DNA from: Diploscapter coronatus
Taxonomy: Eukaryota; Nematoda; Chromadorea; Rhabditida; Rhabditidae
NCBI GenBank assembly: GCA_964036155.1
Contig: OZ038422.1
Coordinates: forward strand, 17,197,201-17,261,200
Length of the DNA stretch: 64,000 bases
Reading direction: 5' to 3'
Made by a program: the position numbers and the translations under genes. A model generated the notes under the pieces. That model did not search any database and was not told the origin of the DNA. It worked only from the letters and a program-made list of their open reading frames with translations. Of the stretch, positions 15,016-28,300 are shown piece by piece; position 1 is the first letter of the stretch, and every line of letters starts with the position of its first letter.

Positions 15016-18000
15016 TTAATCCATGACTTCTTCAATGAGTTGAACTCTGCACCGATTTGGCAACTCGATCCTCAGCAACAAGTGCATGTCTTTCTGTCGC
15101 TTTGCCTGATGTTCAATCATATCGACGAGGGAAAGAACAGCAGCGTAGTGAGCAGGGCCGAGGAGGCCACGGTTTGCCATGCAGTACAAGAACAGGGCTC
15201 GCGAATATCGCTCTCGTTCTGTTGTCAGTAATTGGACACCTTCATCTGACAGACCGGCCGTCGCTGGAAATAACTACTTTATTTGAAATGATAAATGATG
15301 ATAGATATTAATATTTAATTAGTGATGAAAATCATTGTCAAATATTATCAATTATTGATTTTTTTCGATTTGGATATTGAATAGAAGATAAAATTTTCAT
15401 ATCATTCTTTTGACCTTTTATCAAAAAGTCATGTTGTTTCCGAGCGTCTTTATTTTTAGATTTATGTAACTTATATTTTTGAAAAATAAACTTAAAAAAT
15501 ATGGTTAATAATTTATAGTTGATTTGCGACAATGTCTTCATGATGTTTCGTACCTGGATTGCATAATATAATGGCCTTGAGCAGACAATATTCCTTTTTA
15601 TCGACATGGTCCCTCATAAAAGGCAGAATGGTCTTCTTGCTGTATTCCACTCTGCAAATGTGCGTCATTAGCAGTTGCTATTTATTCATTTATTGCCTTC
15701 TGTTTTTCAATTCTAGTTTCGTACTATGAACTAATTATTTTACGAGTTTAATCAGAACTAAAACTAATATTGTTGCTACTGAAGTTCAGCCGACTAAATT
15801 ATAAAACGATTTGCTACAGATCATATAAAAATGTAGTTTGTTTAGACTCGAATTCAAAACTATTGCTAGGAATATCCACGGGGAAGGTACCTGTTCGAAC
15901 CAGGGCAGTCCAGAAACCAAATTGATAGAAGCAGAAATGACCCGTATGTCTTGGACAATATAAGTTAAAACTTATTTTAAACATCTTACATAATCCAACA
16001 ATATACAGAAAACTTAGCATATAAGAGAAAAATACGGATTTTTGTTTCTGTGGCTCGAGATATTCGAGTCGTTTCTGTTCGTTTTTGTCATTTTCTGTTT
16101 GTTTTCTGTGGACAGAAATGGACAAAAACGACTCGAATATCTCGAACTACGGAAACAAAAAGCCGTATTTTTTTCTTATATGCTGAGTTTTCTGTATATT
16201 GTTGGATTATGTAAGATTTTTAAAATAAGTTACCTTTTCTATTTTAACTTATATTGTCCAAGACATACGGGCCATTTCTGTTTCTATCAATTTGGTTTCT
16301 GGACGATCCTGGTTCGAACTATCTTTTTAACTATGTTATGAAACAGATAAACAGGTGCAGCTAATTTCTAATAAAATTATAAACTAATCTCAGAGCCTAA
16401 TCTCCAGCAATAAGTTTATAATATTCCGAAAAGGAACTTACCCGAAATATCGCATCGTGAGTGGAGGAGTGCCATCGGGATGAATCACTGTGTCAGATTT
16501 GCTTTCGTACGAGAACCATGATTGTTGCAAGTTGTAGCAGAGTAATGATACTGATTTTAGCAGAACTATCTGAAAACAATTTTTATGATATTCTGAATTC
16601 TTTTTTTGAAAACTTTTCTTCCTCCCATTCTTTTCTTAAAGGTGATCTATGCTCAAAACGCAAACACACAAACATCCTCTTTTCTTCTTCTAAAACATTT
16701 CCAACACAAACAAACTGTCTCTTCATCTTTTCATTCCTCAGACTTCACAAGGAATATTAGATTATCGATAATCTTTCTGTTCTCCGTTTATTTTCCTGTG
16801 CTAGTTCGTAATATTTGCGAATTCTTTTGAATTCCACTTCAGCAACTACCGCGTTACCAAAATAATATACAGAATGAATCCCTCTAAATATTAGATTTCA
16901 AAACTTCCCAATGAAATGAAAGAATTAAAAGAAGCCTGGCAACCGGACTAAATCAGTCGCATGACAGTGTGAATGTGGAAGGAGCCCTACAGAATGAAGG
17001 AATGAATTATGCACAAGTTCAGAAGTCGCATGAAGTCACAAAAATACGCATGCATGGTAATAATTGATGCAGAACGACTCGTTTTGACTCAAAACCAAAG
17101 AGTCGACTTGTGCTTCAATGATCTGTAGGATTTCTAAGGAGAATAAAACTTGAAAGTAATATATAAATGGCCAAATTATTCGCAATCTCATTATTTTGAA
17201 GTAACGATTTCCGCACATGCCCAAACAGTCTCAAGTGCAGAAATAGTGCGTCGTAATTTCTAAAGATCGCGAACTAAACTCACTCTGTCCTGTTCGCTGA
17301 GTTGGTGAATAACGGGAAAAGTCTTGGCATATTCGATTATTGTCAGCAGGTCAAATGCTAGCCAGTGCTTTCTGCAATTTCATAATTCATAATCATCAAA
17401 CTCATATTGTTCTTAGTTATTAGAGCAGATGTATCTGGTATGAGTTCATTATTATTCAAGTTGATTACTTTTCCTTTCGATTGTAGTACGAAGGCCTGAG
17501 CCCTTGTTTCAGCATTTGCTTCTCCTTTTCCATGCTGATATTTCGTTCAATTGGCCAATTAGGCATTGGCTGAAATTAATCAAATTAAAAATACTAACTA
17601 AACTTAGAGAGGCCGAGCGATTTTTCAAAATAGGTTGAATTTGGTAAATTCTATATCAGAATGATTGATTAGGTCGTGGCGAATTCAAAACGTTTGGATT
17701 TTCAAAAACGGTCCATCCTATCAAAGGTTATGACCATTTTGTGCAGCTATTCTTTTCTGCTTCGACCTTCCCAAATTTTTCCGACAGAAATGCTGCACTG
17801 CGTTTATACACGCTAACATTTTGACGTCAACTCTGAGGTCGTTGCGCACTATGATTTTTGGAAACTGTCTATGTCATTGAACTGAATCTAGTACGCAGTA
17901 AATTTCGAATTCGTTTGATTTGGATCTAAAAATGATCTGTATCGTGAAGATCTAGTATCGTTTCCGAAAAATCGATTAACCATCATTTCGGGCGCATTTT

Positions 18001-20321
18001 ATTACCCTAATTGGTCTTTGTTTGATGAAATTACCAAATAATTTAATGGGTAATTAACTATAATTGAAACGTCGGAAAATTTCATGCATTCCTTCTCTCC
18101 TCAGAAAAAAGACTTGGCCCCCCCTACTAAACTGAAGTATAAAGTCTTACCCCTAATTTATCGGCGATAGATAGATTTGATGTTGCAGAAAGGAGTTGAG
18201 CTAGGCCTGGTAGAGAAGCGGCAGGTGGATTGTATGCACTCTTACGAAATACATCGGTTTTCCATTCGACATAAATCAGATTGTCGATCAGATTCTCAGC
18301 AATATCTTCTATAGATCGTAAATGGCTTGGAACCTGAATAAATTAACTCTTACTTAAAGTACAATATACAAATTAGGAATTGTCGTGAAGATCAACTTTA
18401 TCTTTTAATTACTATCCAGAGTCGTGAAAACTGTATGCTCTTCAGGATAAAATATTCTTATAAGTATAAAAAAAATCAATTCGTGAAAATGTTTACTTCA
18501 AAATGCCGTACATTGCTATTGGATATCTTCGACGTTGAAGGAACCAAAGCAGTTTCTTCTTCGATTTTCCTCTTTCCAACGATGTTCATTATCATTTTGT
18601 TCTTTCGAGGATCGATATTCATTTGAATGGCCAAGGGGTCCATGCCAACCTGTAATTATTTAATCATTCCACTAACAAAATACCATTAATCACGAGTTGA
18701 GTTATATAAAACTCATAATTTAGTGCTATTTTCTCAAGGTGTAGTTTTTCAATAATATTTTTGTAATTTATATTTAATTCTACCTGAACGCATCGATCGA
18801 ATCGGCATTTCCGACAGATGCATCGTTTCTCTTTTGGCAGAACTTCGAAACACGTGCCGCCTCTTTTGCATTCGTAGTTTCTAAAAATAGCAATTTTTTT
18901 AAAATTGATAAACAAATCGAATAAGATAAACTACCTTTCAGCCAACAGAGTCCTTCGATAAAATGTCTTACAACCTGAATTTAATTAATTACATCAAACT
19001 CGGAGATGACTCATTTAATTTAAAGAAGACGTAAAAATTTGATCTTATTTATAATGTTTCATCTTATTCACAATAAAAATGCCATAAAATTAACGTGCAA
19101 GAAAAATCATCACGAATGGAATGTGGTTTGAAGTGAAAATTATTAGTTATTCGAGAAATCTCATTTTAGATTCTGTTTATGTTATATTATGAAGAAGATA
19201 TTTACCATTGCAAGACGGGACGGAATAATGATAGCCTGAAACAACGTAATAAATATAAATTGGCAAGATCAAAAACGTTTTTTTTTTTTTTTTATATTAT
19301 TTCTCCAATCTTTTATGTGAGTTAGATATCAGTACAGCTCTCTCACTACGCCAATGAGTTTATGGCCATGTTTGATTGTAGATGAAGGGCAAAACTTATC
19401 ATAAAGTGGCACGTATTCCGAATTAAGAATACTGATGCATGTGATACTAATTTATGAATTAGAGCTCATGAAACAAATATTTGCAATTCAATCGTCTTGC
19501 GAAATCTTGCATAATAAATACAGTGGAGTTTACATTTCGATAAATATTATTCCTGAGTTTCAACAGGCAAATTGCATACTCTAGCAGAGTTAATTATTAT
19601 TTGGAATACTTTGATCATTTTATAATTTATATATGTCTTCGAAATTCTAGCGCGACATTTGAAATCTTTTTAGTTTGATCAACGCTGAATATCTAAGAAA
19701 AAATCTAATTGAATCAAATTTAGATCATGCGTTGTCGTGAAATATGGGTTTAGATTGAACATATTCAAGATGTTTTTCATGATATAATCTCAAAATTCAA
19801 ATGATCAACTTTAATATAGCTACTAATTTAGATCTATCGTAGGAATATGCGTACAATTCATCTTTCTGAACTAGGTTACTTATCCCCCCCCTAATAGCGT
19901 CATGATATCTCAAAATATCAATGATTTAGTAATAAGCTTCTATATAAAGAATATAATAGCGCGAGTTTAAATATCAAAAGTACGTCAAGATGAGATGAAA
20001 TAAGTCGTATCATACCTGTTGCAGCATCGCCACAAACCACACACGTTGTTGGGCATACATTTCTGGGGAGTTCAGTAAAAGAGGTGACTGGCAGAGGCAG
20101 GGTGGGCTTCACATCGGGAGGGCTTAGGGAGGATCTTAATTGACTGAATGGATGACATGATGAAGTGGTGACATCATTCGGTCACATGCTCTCTCCTCTA
20201 CTTACCTCTCTCGTTCAGCCTCCTCGAATCTCTCGTCCGAATTCGAATCGTAGTAGGTTGTCGATTCATCGTGAAATTTGCCGTTCGAGATGACCAGGGG
20301 AGGCGCGTTGCAGATTTCCAT
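15016..20321 (-). CDS. Nuclear hormone receptor B
   Basis: Nuclear receptor transcription factor of the nematode supplementary type. Twelve minus-strand exons agree in phase throughout: 20206-20321, 20016-20143, 19206-19235, 18935-18974, 18784-18880, 18512-18649, 18151-18333, 17469-17569, 17284-17371, 16442-16569, 15554-15651 and 15016-15263, about 464 residues. After an acidic N-terminal region, the first zinc finger reads CVVCGDAATGYHYSVPSCNG with P-box CNGCKTFYRR. The second finger reads YECKRGGTCFEV through CICRKCRFDRCV. A basic hinge with RKNKMIMNIVGKRK follows. The LBD includes KHWLAFDLLTIIEYAKTFPV and ends LIEEVMD. The start is the ATG at 20321. An upstream exon near 21140-21180 could splice in with correct phase (donor GGGCAG|GTAGGC) but has no in-frame ATG, so it is probably 5' UTR. 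The ligand is unknown, as for most of this family. Confidence 0.93.
15893..16319. repeat. Large foldback (snapback) element in an intron of receptor B
   Basis: Arms 15893-16099 and 16113-16319 are near-exact reverse complements around a spacer of about 13 bp. The outer ends read GTTCGAACC. Because the arms match, the same peptide frame (containing YCPRHTGHFCFYQFGFW) is open in opposite directions on both strands. It lies in the intron 15652-16441. It may be a MITE-like foldback element or a recent inverted duplication. No transposase is present. Confidence 0.88.
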
Positions 20322-21160
20322 CAGGGGCTAAGAAATAGACTGTCAGAATGTTGCCAACGATAAGGGACGGGAGGGGAAGGGAGGAGAAGAGAAGGGAATC
20401 GAGAAATGACTGACAGAGACGCAGAGGCAGAAAGGACTGCTGTACAGACAGAGATGACTGTGATTGAATCGCGAATCGATATTGGAAAATGGAGAGGGGA
20501 GGGAAGGGACACTGTCGGGGAGAAGAGAGGGAAGACGGTAGAAACGACGAGAAAATCGACACAACAGTACAGCGATTATAGATAAGCACAATGAGAGAGG
20601 AGGAGAGGAAGAGAGGAAAAGGGCAAAAATCGGAGAGATAAAAGGGAGGTATATACATGTAGAGACATGCAGACGAAACTGCAGATGCACTGAAGGAGTG
20701 GAGAGAGTCGAGAGAGGCTGCACTGAATAAATAGACAAGGAAAAGGAAGCAGGCAAAATGGAAGAAGGGAAAGAGAAACATGCGATGTTGTGCAGACATT
20801 CAGACAGAGACACACACTCACACTGAGTAGAACTGTGTTTGTATCTCATGGCAACTAAGTACATGACGTTACTAAATAAGGAATGAAGAAAAGAAACAGA
20901 CAGAGAAAGACTCACAAGGTAAATGATGAAAATGCAATGAAATTCGAGAAGCCATGCAGACGATGCAGAAAGAGTGGGAATTGCAGAGATCACGAGACAG
21001 TGGGAGAGTGGAAGAACGAAAAAAGAATGGAAATGATACGAGTTGGCGCAATTAGCTGTGAGTGGCTCTGTAGATGCAGAACAGCAACAGAAACACGACT
21101 GCTGGCAAGTGAAACTCATCGAAACCCCGCCTACCTGCCCTCCCGGCGATGCATATCGGC
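20322..21160. other. Polypurine tract at the 5' side of receptor B
   Basis: From about 20340 to 21110 the plus strand is dominated by G and A, with runs such as GGGAGGGGAAGGGAGGAGAA. The minus strand is therefore pyrimidine-rich and short of stop codons, leaving a 278-codon open frame with no supporting homology. The tract lies upstream of the receptor B ATG and probably in a 5' intron or promoter. I do not call the open frame a gene. Confidence 0.6.
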
Positions 21161-22397
21161 ATCTCGATGCAATCTGCACTCCTTCGATTCAACTCTCTTC
21201 CCCCTAACACTGACAGTCTCGATTTTCCACTGCCCTGTCTCTGTCACCATTCAGCCATTCAGGCAAACTCAAAATAGTCACTGATTTTCAGTTCTTTCCA
21301 GTCCCGCCTATCAAAATTTTATTTCACTTTTTACAATTATCTTAGTTTGCAATGAGATCGAAATTAATAACTGCAGTCTGAGGAGAGAAGTGTGTCATAA
21401 CTTATTTCCTGGCGACCAGTATTCCCGCGATCTAGTTGAGTATGGAGATATCGCCGCTTTGTTCTACAATAAATCTCATATTTATCTGATATCTCTAATG
21501 TTAAGCCCCCCCTTCGTGATTTATTTAAAATCTGCTCTCTGAACATTAGCGAGAATTTTGTCTCTCAAAGATTATGACGTGAAATTCTTTTTCGCCTCTT
21601 TAGACGACTTAAGCAATCATTTATACGCCAGACTTTGACAGTGTTTATTCGTGAAAAAGCTGATCTTCACGATTCATAAAGTTAAGCTTCTTCATTTATA
21701 TCTTGAGTATAATTTCTAAATTCCTAAATCTTAGAGTTTTCATCAAATATATTCTTTCTATCCTCACTATGAGGCTATTTAAATGACAATATCACATAAC
21801 ATAGCACAATGATAATAGGAAAGTGTGAAATACAGATAAAAACACAACTTTATGCTGTTTTTCTTTATGATATGTCGTAATACATAATTATCTTGAAACT
21901 CATGACTCCTTCTTTGTAATTTATAAAGGAAACTTGATAATCATGTTTTTTTTTCTTTTTTAATTGGCAACGGATGGGGATTCATTTTTATAGATTGATT
22001 CAACTAATTTTTGTTTACATTTTTATTTATATAATAATTGCGTAAAATTCTCATGGTAGTTCTATTATTACGAATTCTTGCTTCAGGGAATCGCTTCATT
22101 TTTCAATTATTCAGCCTGGCCATCTGAGCAAATTAATCATCCAATTTCCTTTATAAAAACCCTAGGCGAATGACTAAACCGTTCTTTATAAGCCCCGATA
22201 TTTTTAGCAATATTGGGGTGACCTAACCAATCACTACCTTATTCCATCCAATAAATTAGTGCGTTAAAACTCTAACCTAGACTACAACCTAATGAAATTT
22301 AGAAAAGTTAGAAATGTATTCTTGTTTTCTTTCTTTTCTAAGCAAAAATTATATGAAAATAAATGCCTGCTAATGGAACGTGAGACAACCGAGCTTC
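21161..22397. other. Intergenic, no gene seen
   Basis: AT-rich spacer between the 5' side of receptor B and the 3' end of the coiled-coil gene. It includes a small hairpin near 22193-22218 (CCCCGATATT and AATATTGGGG arms). No exon could be supported. Confidence 0.5.
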
Positions 22398-25300
22398 TTA
22401 ATGATTAGGCTTCATTACAAATTTTTTTCCTAATTAGATTGTTGTTATTTTACGTTAAAGTTGTTTGTAGACAGTTTTTGCGAAGTTGCATTTGTTCTTT
22501 GAAAATAAAATTTTTCAAAAATCCTACCAGCTTCTTTAGTTCTGTAGTCAGCCTCTGCTCTTTCGATTCTTCTGTCCAGTTGCTTTTCTTCTTCCACTAG
22601 TTTTTCGAACAAGGCTTCTTCGGAATCTGTAAATAAAACAAAGCTCAAAATATCTACTGTATTCAGGAAAGATATTGCATTGGTTTGATAGTAGAATTTC
22701 TGAGAATTATTCATGTCTCTACGTGCATTCCATCATGCGAAATCGCCCAATCCCCCATTTCACCATCCTTATCATGATCAGTAACAAAAGCAGATTGGAA
22801 TCCCTGAAGATTAGTCCAGAAAATTCTCCCTTTCGCAGAAATAATCCGTTTGATGGATTTATGTAAAACTCGTTTGCTTATGTTTCCATTGGTAACAAAG
22901 GAAAGCAAAAGAGAGGGAAGGGAGGAGGGGGAAATGAGGCAATTAGTCGGGCGGTCGGGGTGCACTTTGGTGCATCTTTTTGTGATCTTCCTTACAGACT
23001 CTGCAATTATCTTGTATTCCATCCTCATTTTTACTCTAATCCCAAATTTCGATCCAAACATTCATTCGAATTCCGGCAATTTCATCCAAAATCGGGTAAA
23101 ATTATCAAAAGCAGAAAATTAATGAAATAACATTATGTCAAAGATCACTTCCTACGATAAACTAGCAGACTGGGCGGCTTGGTCAATAGCAGCAATTGCA
23201 CTTCACAAGTAAACTGCGGGTTATAGATAGTTCTTCTTTTGAATTTCTTAAAATAAACTACAATGGTAGAAAAAGTCTCTTCGATTAAAGGAAATAATGA
23301 GATTAAGGATATATCACTTCCTCTAATTTTGTTCTGGATATCTGACTCATCTTCAAGTTATGTGTTGATACAGATGGAAGTTTGTGTGCGCGATAAAAGT
23401 CCATTTTTAATTCATTAATTTTTTTCAATTTGATGAATCAGTTATTCCTAAAAGTACTCGTCACTAAACTTTTATGTTCATTTATGTAGACTACAATTCG
23501 TTTCAAAAGATCTCTAAAATACAAATGCTTAATATTTTTCGAAAATGCGCATAATTTCACGTATGAAATATTTACATAACAAGACTACAATTATAAGTGT
23601 ATGAAAAATATGTGAAAACTATCTAAATCTAAACTATTAGTATTTTTGTTGAGTTTGTCTGTCTGTCCAAGTTTAGATCTCTCTGATAGGTTTATCTGAC
23701 TCCCATGTGCTATAATGATTGAAAAGGTAATTTGATAAAGGTGTACAACGTAAAAAAATTGATCGATTTTGTCTTGATAATATGCTAACTTGTGATAAAA
23801 CTTTTCCTTCTTACATAAAGTCATATTGGGTACAAAATTATCAAATTATCATTGAATTGAAAGTGAATAAAAGGCAAGTTTGACAGATGAATTGACAATT
23901 ATCGGACAAGCTAAGTGAGAGAATTGCTGTGCATTATTAGCTGTTATTGATTTTATCTGTCTTTGTAATTATTTTGAAATTGGGCTGACATTTGTTTGTT
24001 TTGGAGCCTTTGCGAAGCAAAGACCGAGCCGAGGAAGCACGCGAAGCACACGATCGAGGTTCGTCGTAAGTGTGCATGTTTCTATTTATAGCAACTATTA
24101 AATTGTCTTACCGTATGGCTTAAGCACATCCAATGCTCGTTTGACAGTTCTATTGTTAGCCTTGGCTTCTTCCAGCAGCGCTTGAAGTCTCTGCTCATCG
24201 GCTTCCAATTCCCTCAATTTATTCCTCGAACTTCGGATGTCTTCTTCCAATTTTTGCATGTTCTGAAATTAAATCAGTCTTTATTTCGTTCCATTTCATA
24301 GTCATAGAATTATCCATTTGAGCAATTGAAACGTCTGTGATGTGTGGACTTTATACGTGTAATCCAACAGATCTAACAGCCATTCTCACCCCTAAAATAT
24401 CTGTCTGCATTGCAATGAGCTCTCCATACAGAGAAATGCAGATACGGAACTCTTTCGACACTATTTGACTGTTTGGCATCACAAAATTCCTCGAAAATTT
24501 CAACATTTTCAGACTTTTAGTCGATCAACTATAAAATACTATGGACTTCAATCAATACTTTATTTTATTTGAACCGTGTCATTATTACTAAAGTGTAGGT
24601 CATTTCTAGCAGATACGAGTAAACCTTACATGAGAAATAACCAAAAATAGCCTTTCAAAAAGCAATAATCTTTAACCTACCGTAGTCTTGAATTGCTTCT
24701 TGATAGCTTCGAGTGCGATGAATTTGTTCCTCCATTTGTCCCTATGCTTCTCCTCCTCCTGCAACTCCTTTCTCGTCTCTCTGATTTGTTGTTCCAACAG
24801 AGCCGCCTGTTGTTGTGTCGATTGTGTGGATTGTGCTCTGTTCGCTCCCTCAAATCGAATCCAGCAGTTTGTCAATATTTCCATTCAAATACCTTCCGCT
24901 CCATTCTCACCCTCACTGCCAATCCCTGTCCCGCCGCAGTGCCTTGTTCATTTTTCCTTTTCACTTCCAATCCTTCTTTAATTTGTGCAAATCTTTCAAT
25001 TCTCCGTTGTTTTTCCTGCAATTTCGTATCTGATCATTTTTATATCACAAAATCAAACATTCTCAAATTCAATCTAATGCGGCCACATTCAATACCGCGT
25101 ATTTTTCATCAGATACAATTTCTCACTGTTTTTCAGTGTTTTGGCTTCATTGCATTTTCCAACTACTTGTTAGCCTTTATCAAACTACGAAGTGCGACAA
25201 ACTCTATCGTTCCTAGAATTGATAGTGACGCAAAGGCACAAATAATCTTGCTCTCTCGCGATTCAGACGAAAAGTAAGTTGCTTGAAAAAAGATGAAGAT

Positions 25301-28300
25301 AAAACATTTGTTTGAAGTTTTTGGCCTATTCGTCGTATTATTTGTCACTCTTTGTACAAGGAAATATTATTTCGAAATGTTATGAGAGAGTAAAAGTTAG
25401 TCTTCAAGAAGATAAATTAGAGAATTTATAAATTCTAGACGGCGAAAAAAGCTAATTTAAATGCAAATTACTCGAAACGTAGATATGCATTGAAAGAGCA
25501 CTTATAATTGGTCTGTGCATTTCGTAAAATAATGACTTCAATTCATATTAATTTGTGAATTTCATTTCTCATAAACCTGCCTCTATATCCTCTCTGATTC
25601 GTTTAATCTCAATTTGCATTCCATCGACCTCATTTCTCTTCTCTGCAATTTTCCCTTCCAGGGTCGACTTCGTAGCCTTCAACTCGGGTTCGCTCAGTTC
25701 ATTCTTCTAAGGTATATTTTATGAGGAAAGCAAAGAGAAATAAATCAATGAGAGCGATTTTTCATAGGTATTCTCACTTGTAAAGTAGCTAAATCTTTAC
25801 ATAGCAAGGTAATAATAACGTGTATCTTCTATCACGTTATTTCAAAAATCATTTTGTGCAAGATAGTGATTCTTTTTTGATAATTCAGCCAGATGCGAAT
25901 ATTGGTATTTTTTAGTATGATATTTAAGATTGACATGGGGTTTAAATTTTAAATGTTCCAAATTATCTGATGATAAATAAGAATATCATGGTATCTTCTA
26001 AACAACATGCCAAAACGTTGAACTCTCAAACTTGATAAAGTTAACCTTGCGAACTGTTACAAGATACATCCGCTTTGAGTTTTTTTTAAATGAAAATTGT
26101 GTTATTTCGAAGTGCCTATTTGTGCAACGCACAATTACAAGTTATCAATACAGCCATTGTGAAATAGCATTGAAGCAGTGATTATTAAAGGGAATATTGA
26201 AAGGAAAGACAAAGCCTGTGATTAGCTTCTTACAGATATTCAGATACATTCCTTATCTTTCCTTCTGTTCACCTTCGTTGAATGCCTATCCTGTTCGTTC
26301 GGCTCGGTAATGTTAATTTTCAGTCTGCAATTTTCATTCGTTGTTAATTGCAATTTCCCTGTTATCTGATCATTTATTGCTGTCAGTCGGTTGTTGTCTT
26401 GTGCTCAATCTGTTTCTAGCCCCCATTCTCCTTCTTCCTCCCCTTTTTCACAGGCCGGTCTGTTTTAGAGTACATTCTCATCGCTTTTCAAAGAATTCCC
26501 TTATCTCATTTGCGTTCTGCAGTTTTATGCGGTAACCTGCTCAAGTTTATAGGTTTCGTTGTGTATTTTGTCCTTGTTTATGACTCCCGTGATTGGATTG
26601 ATCTATGTGACTCACAAACCACGGGAATAGTGAACGGATCTGTCTTGTGGTGCTGTGATGCAGAAGTTAGCGAATTGGTGTCTGATTGGCTGCCCGGGCG
26701 GAGAGCGTTTAGTTTTCACGTGCACTTGTGTCCTCAGTTTCCTTGTTCACCAATTGATCGCTAGAACACAGGTCCCGCCCCCTTCCCTCCCTGCCTCAGT
26801 TGTATGGTTGTCGGTTTTTGTGGCAACACACCTATACTCTCCTTGATTTCTATAGTCTCTCGCCACCCCTTGTTGTAGCCTACATGCTCAACTCTTGTGT
26901 CTGCACTCCCTTCTCCCCTTCTTCCCTTCCCCTTTCAGCCAGCAAACAGCCTCTTTCCCCCTTTCCGACAAACGTTTCACTTCATATTGCGCCACTCCAT
27001 TTTCCATTCGCTAACTAACTGAATTCTCATTCAATTCGATACCAAATTGCAGTCTTTTCGTCGATACAATTCAAATGTTACCATCACCTAACGCGTGATA
27101 CAACGACTTCGAAGCTGTGAAAAACCCTAACTCCTTTAGAGTGGGCAAGACATTTGAGCATATCTTGGCACAACACGCCCGCTAATCTGCATGAAACTAA
27201 TCAAATGTGCCCCAGTAGCATATCGGACTATATCAGTATATCCCATTCTAGTCTCCATCTAATCCCTTTTCTTTTCCTCTTTATGGAATGTGTCATTTGA
27301 CAGACTGCTCCCTTGTTGAGTGACTCTGCAGTGCACGTGAATTCGCGTTCATTGATTACTCTGCCTCCTACCCAAGCGAATCGCTTATGTGTTTGTGTGT
27401 ATTTATTGTGTCATTTCCAGTGACGCATGATGCAATCGGTCTCTCTTCTCTGTCAAACTTCAATTGACCGCTCACCTTTCGCTACTCCTTGCCACTCTCT
27501 TGCCCGTCCCGTTTCCATTTCCTTCCTTGTCCCTGTCCTTGCCCGACTGTGTTGAGTTTGTGCTCCTTCCTTCCGATCTTCCCCTCTGCCTCCTCTGTTG
27601 TTGGGATGTTTGCAATCTCGCCAAGTTCAGTGTCAATTTCTCGAGTTGCTGACTCAGTTCCTGCAATTCAATTCGATATTTCTTTTGATTAAATTACAAA
27701 TAATCATCCCACCTTCTCTGTCAAATCATTCCTTTGAATACGGTCCTCCATCTGCGCGACAGCAGCTTCATTCAGTTCCATCCTCTTGTGTCTCTCCTCC
27801 TCCTCTACCGTCTTCTTCTTCGCTGCAACGTCATCTCATCTCCTTTACGGTCATCTCCCATCACCCACCCTGTTCATCCAGCCTTGCCTTCCTGTCTTGC
27901 AGCCTCTCCATCTCCATCCCCATGACTTTTGTCTGCATTTTATGGTCATTCTGCCTGTGTTTTCTGCTCTCTTCCTTCCTCCTCTTCAATTCCCTCTTTG
28001 CATTGCCCAGTTCCCTTTCGGCAGTCTCTATTTCGGATTTCAGTTTATCCAACTGTTTCTGTTCTGTAGCCTCGAGGCTCTGAAATGTGAACGATTGTGC
28101 ATGCGTTTTTGTTTCATTTCGTTTTTTTCAATTCAGCATTACTATTTTAGCGATTATTCATTCATTAGAGACAAAGCTGATCTTAAAATGAATCCTCAAA
28201 TGATTGCAATAGTTATCATTATGTTTTTTTTACATAAATATGACGAAATACATTGATTTTCGCTTTGTTATGCATTAGCGATTTTCTTTTCCAGTTGCTA

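Noticed and set aside
15890..15910. T-arm-like GTTCGAACC at the ends of the foldback element
   Set aside because: It is the palindromic terminus of the repeat; no D-arm or acceptor stem is present, so not a tRNA gene.
15814..16341. Two overlapping 100-residue ORFs on opposite strands
   Set aside because: They are the two arms of the palindrome read in opposite directions; no homology or start context supports genes.
20343..21179. 278-codon minus-strand open frame
   Set aside because: It follows the polypyrimidine composition of the minus strand and begins with GTG, not ATG. Its protein is low-complexity Ser/Leu/Cys, and it lies at the 5' side of receptor B. Kept only as a finding about composition.
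23135..23212. 25-residue ATG frame MSKITSYDKLADWAAWSIAA
   Set aside because: It is too short, sits in an intron of the coiled-coil gene and has no conserved feature visible. It could be chance.
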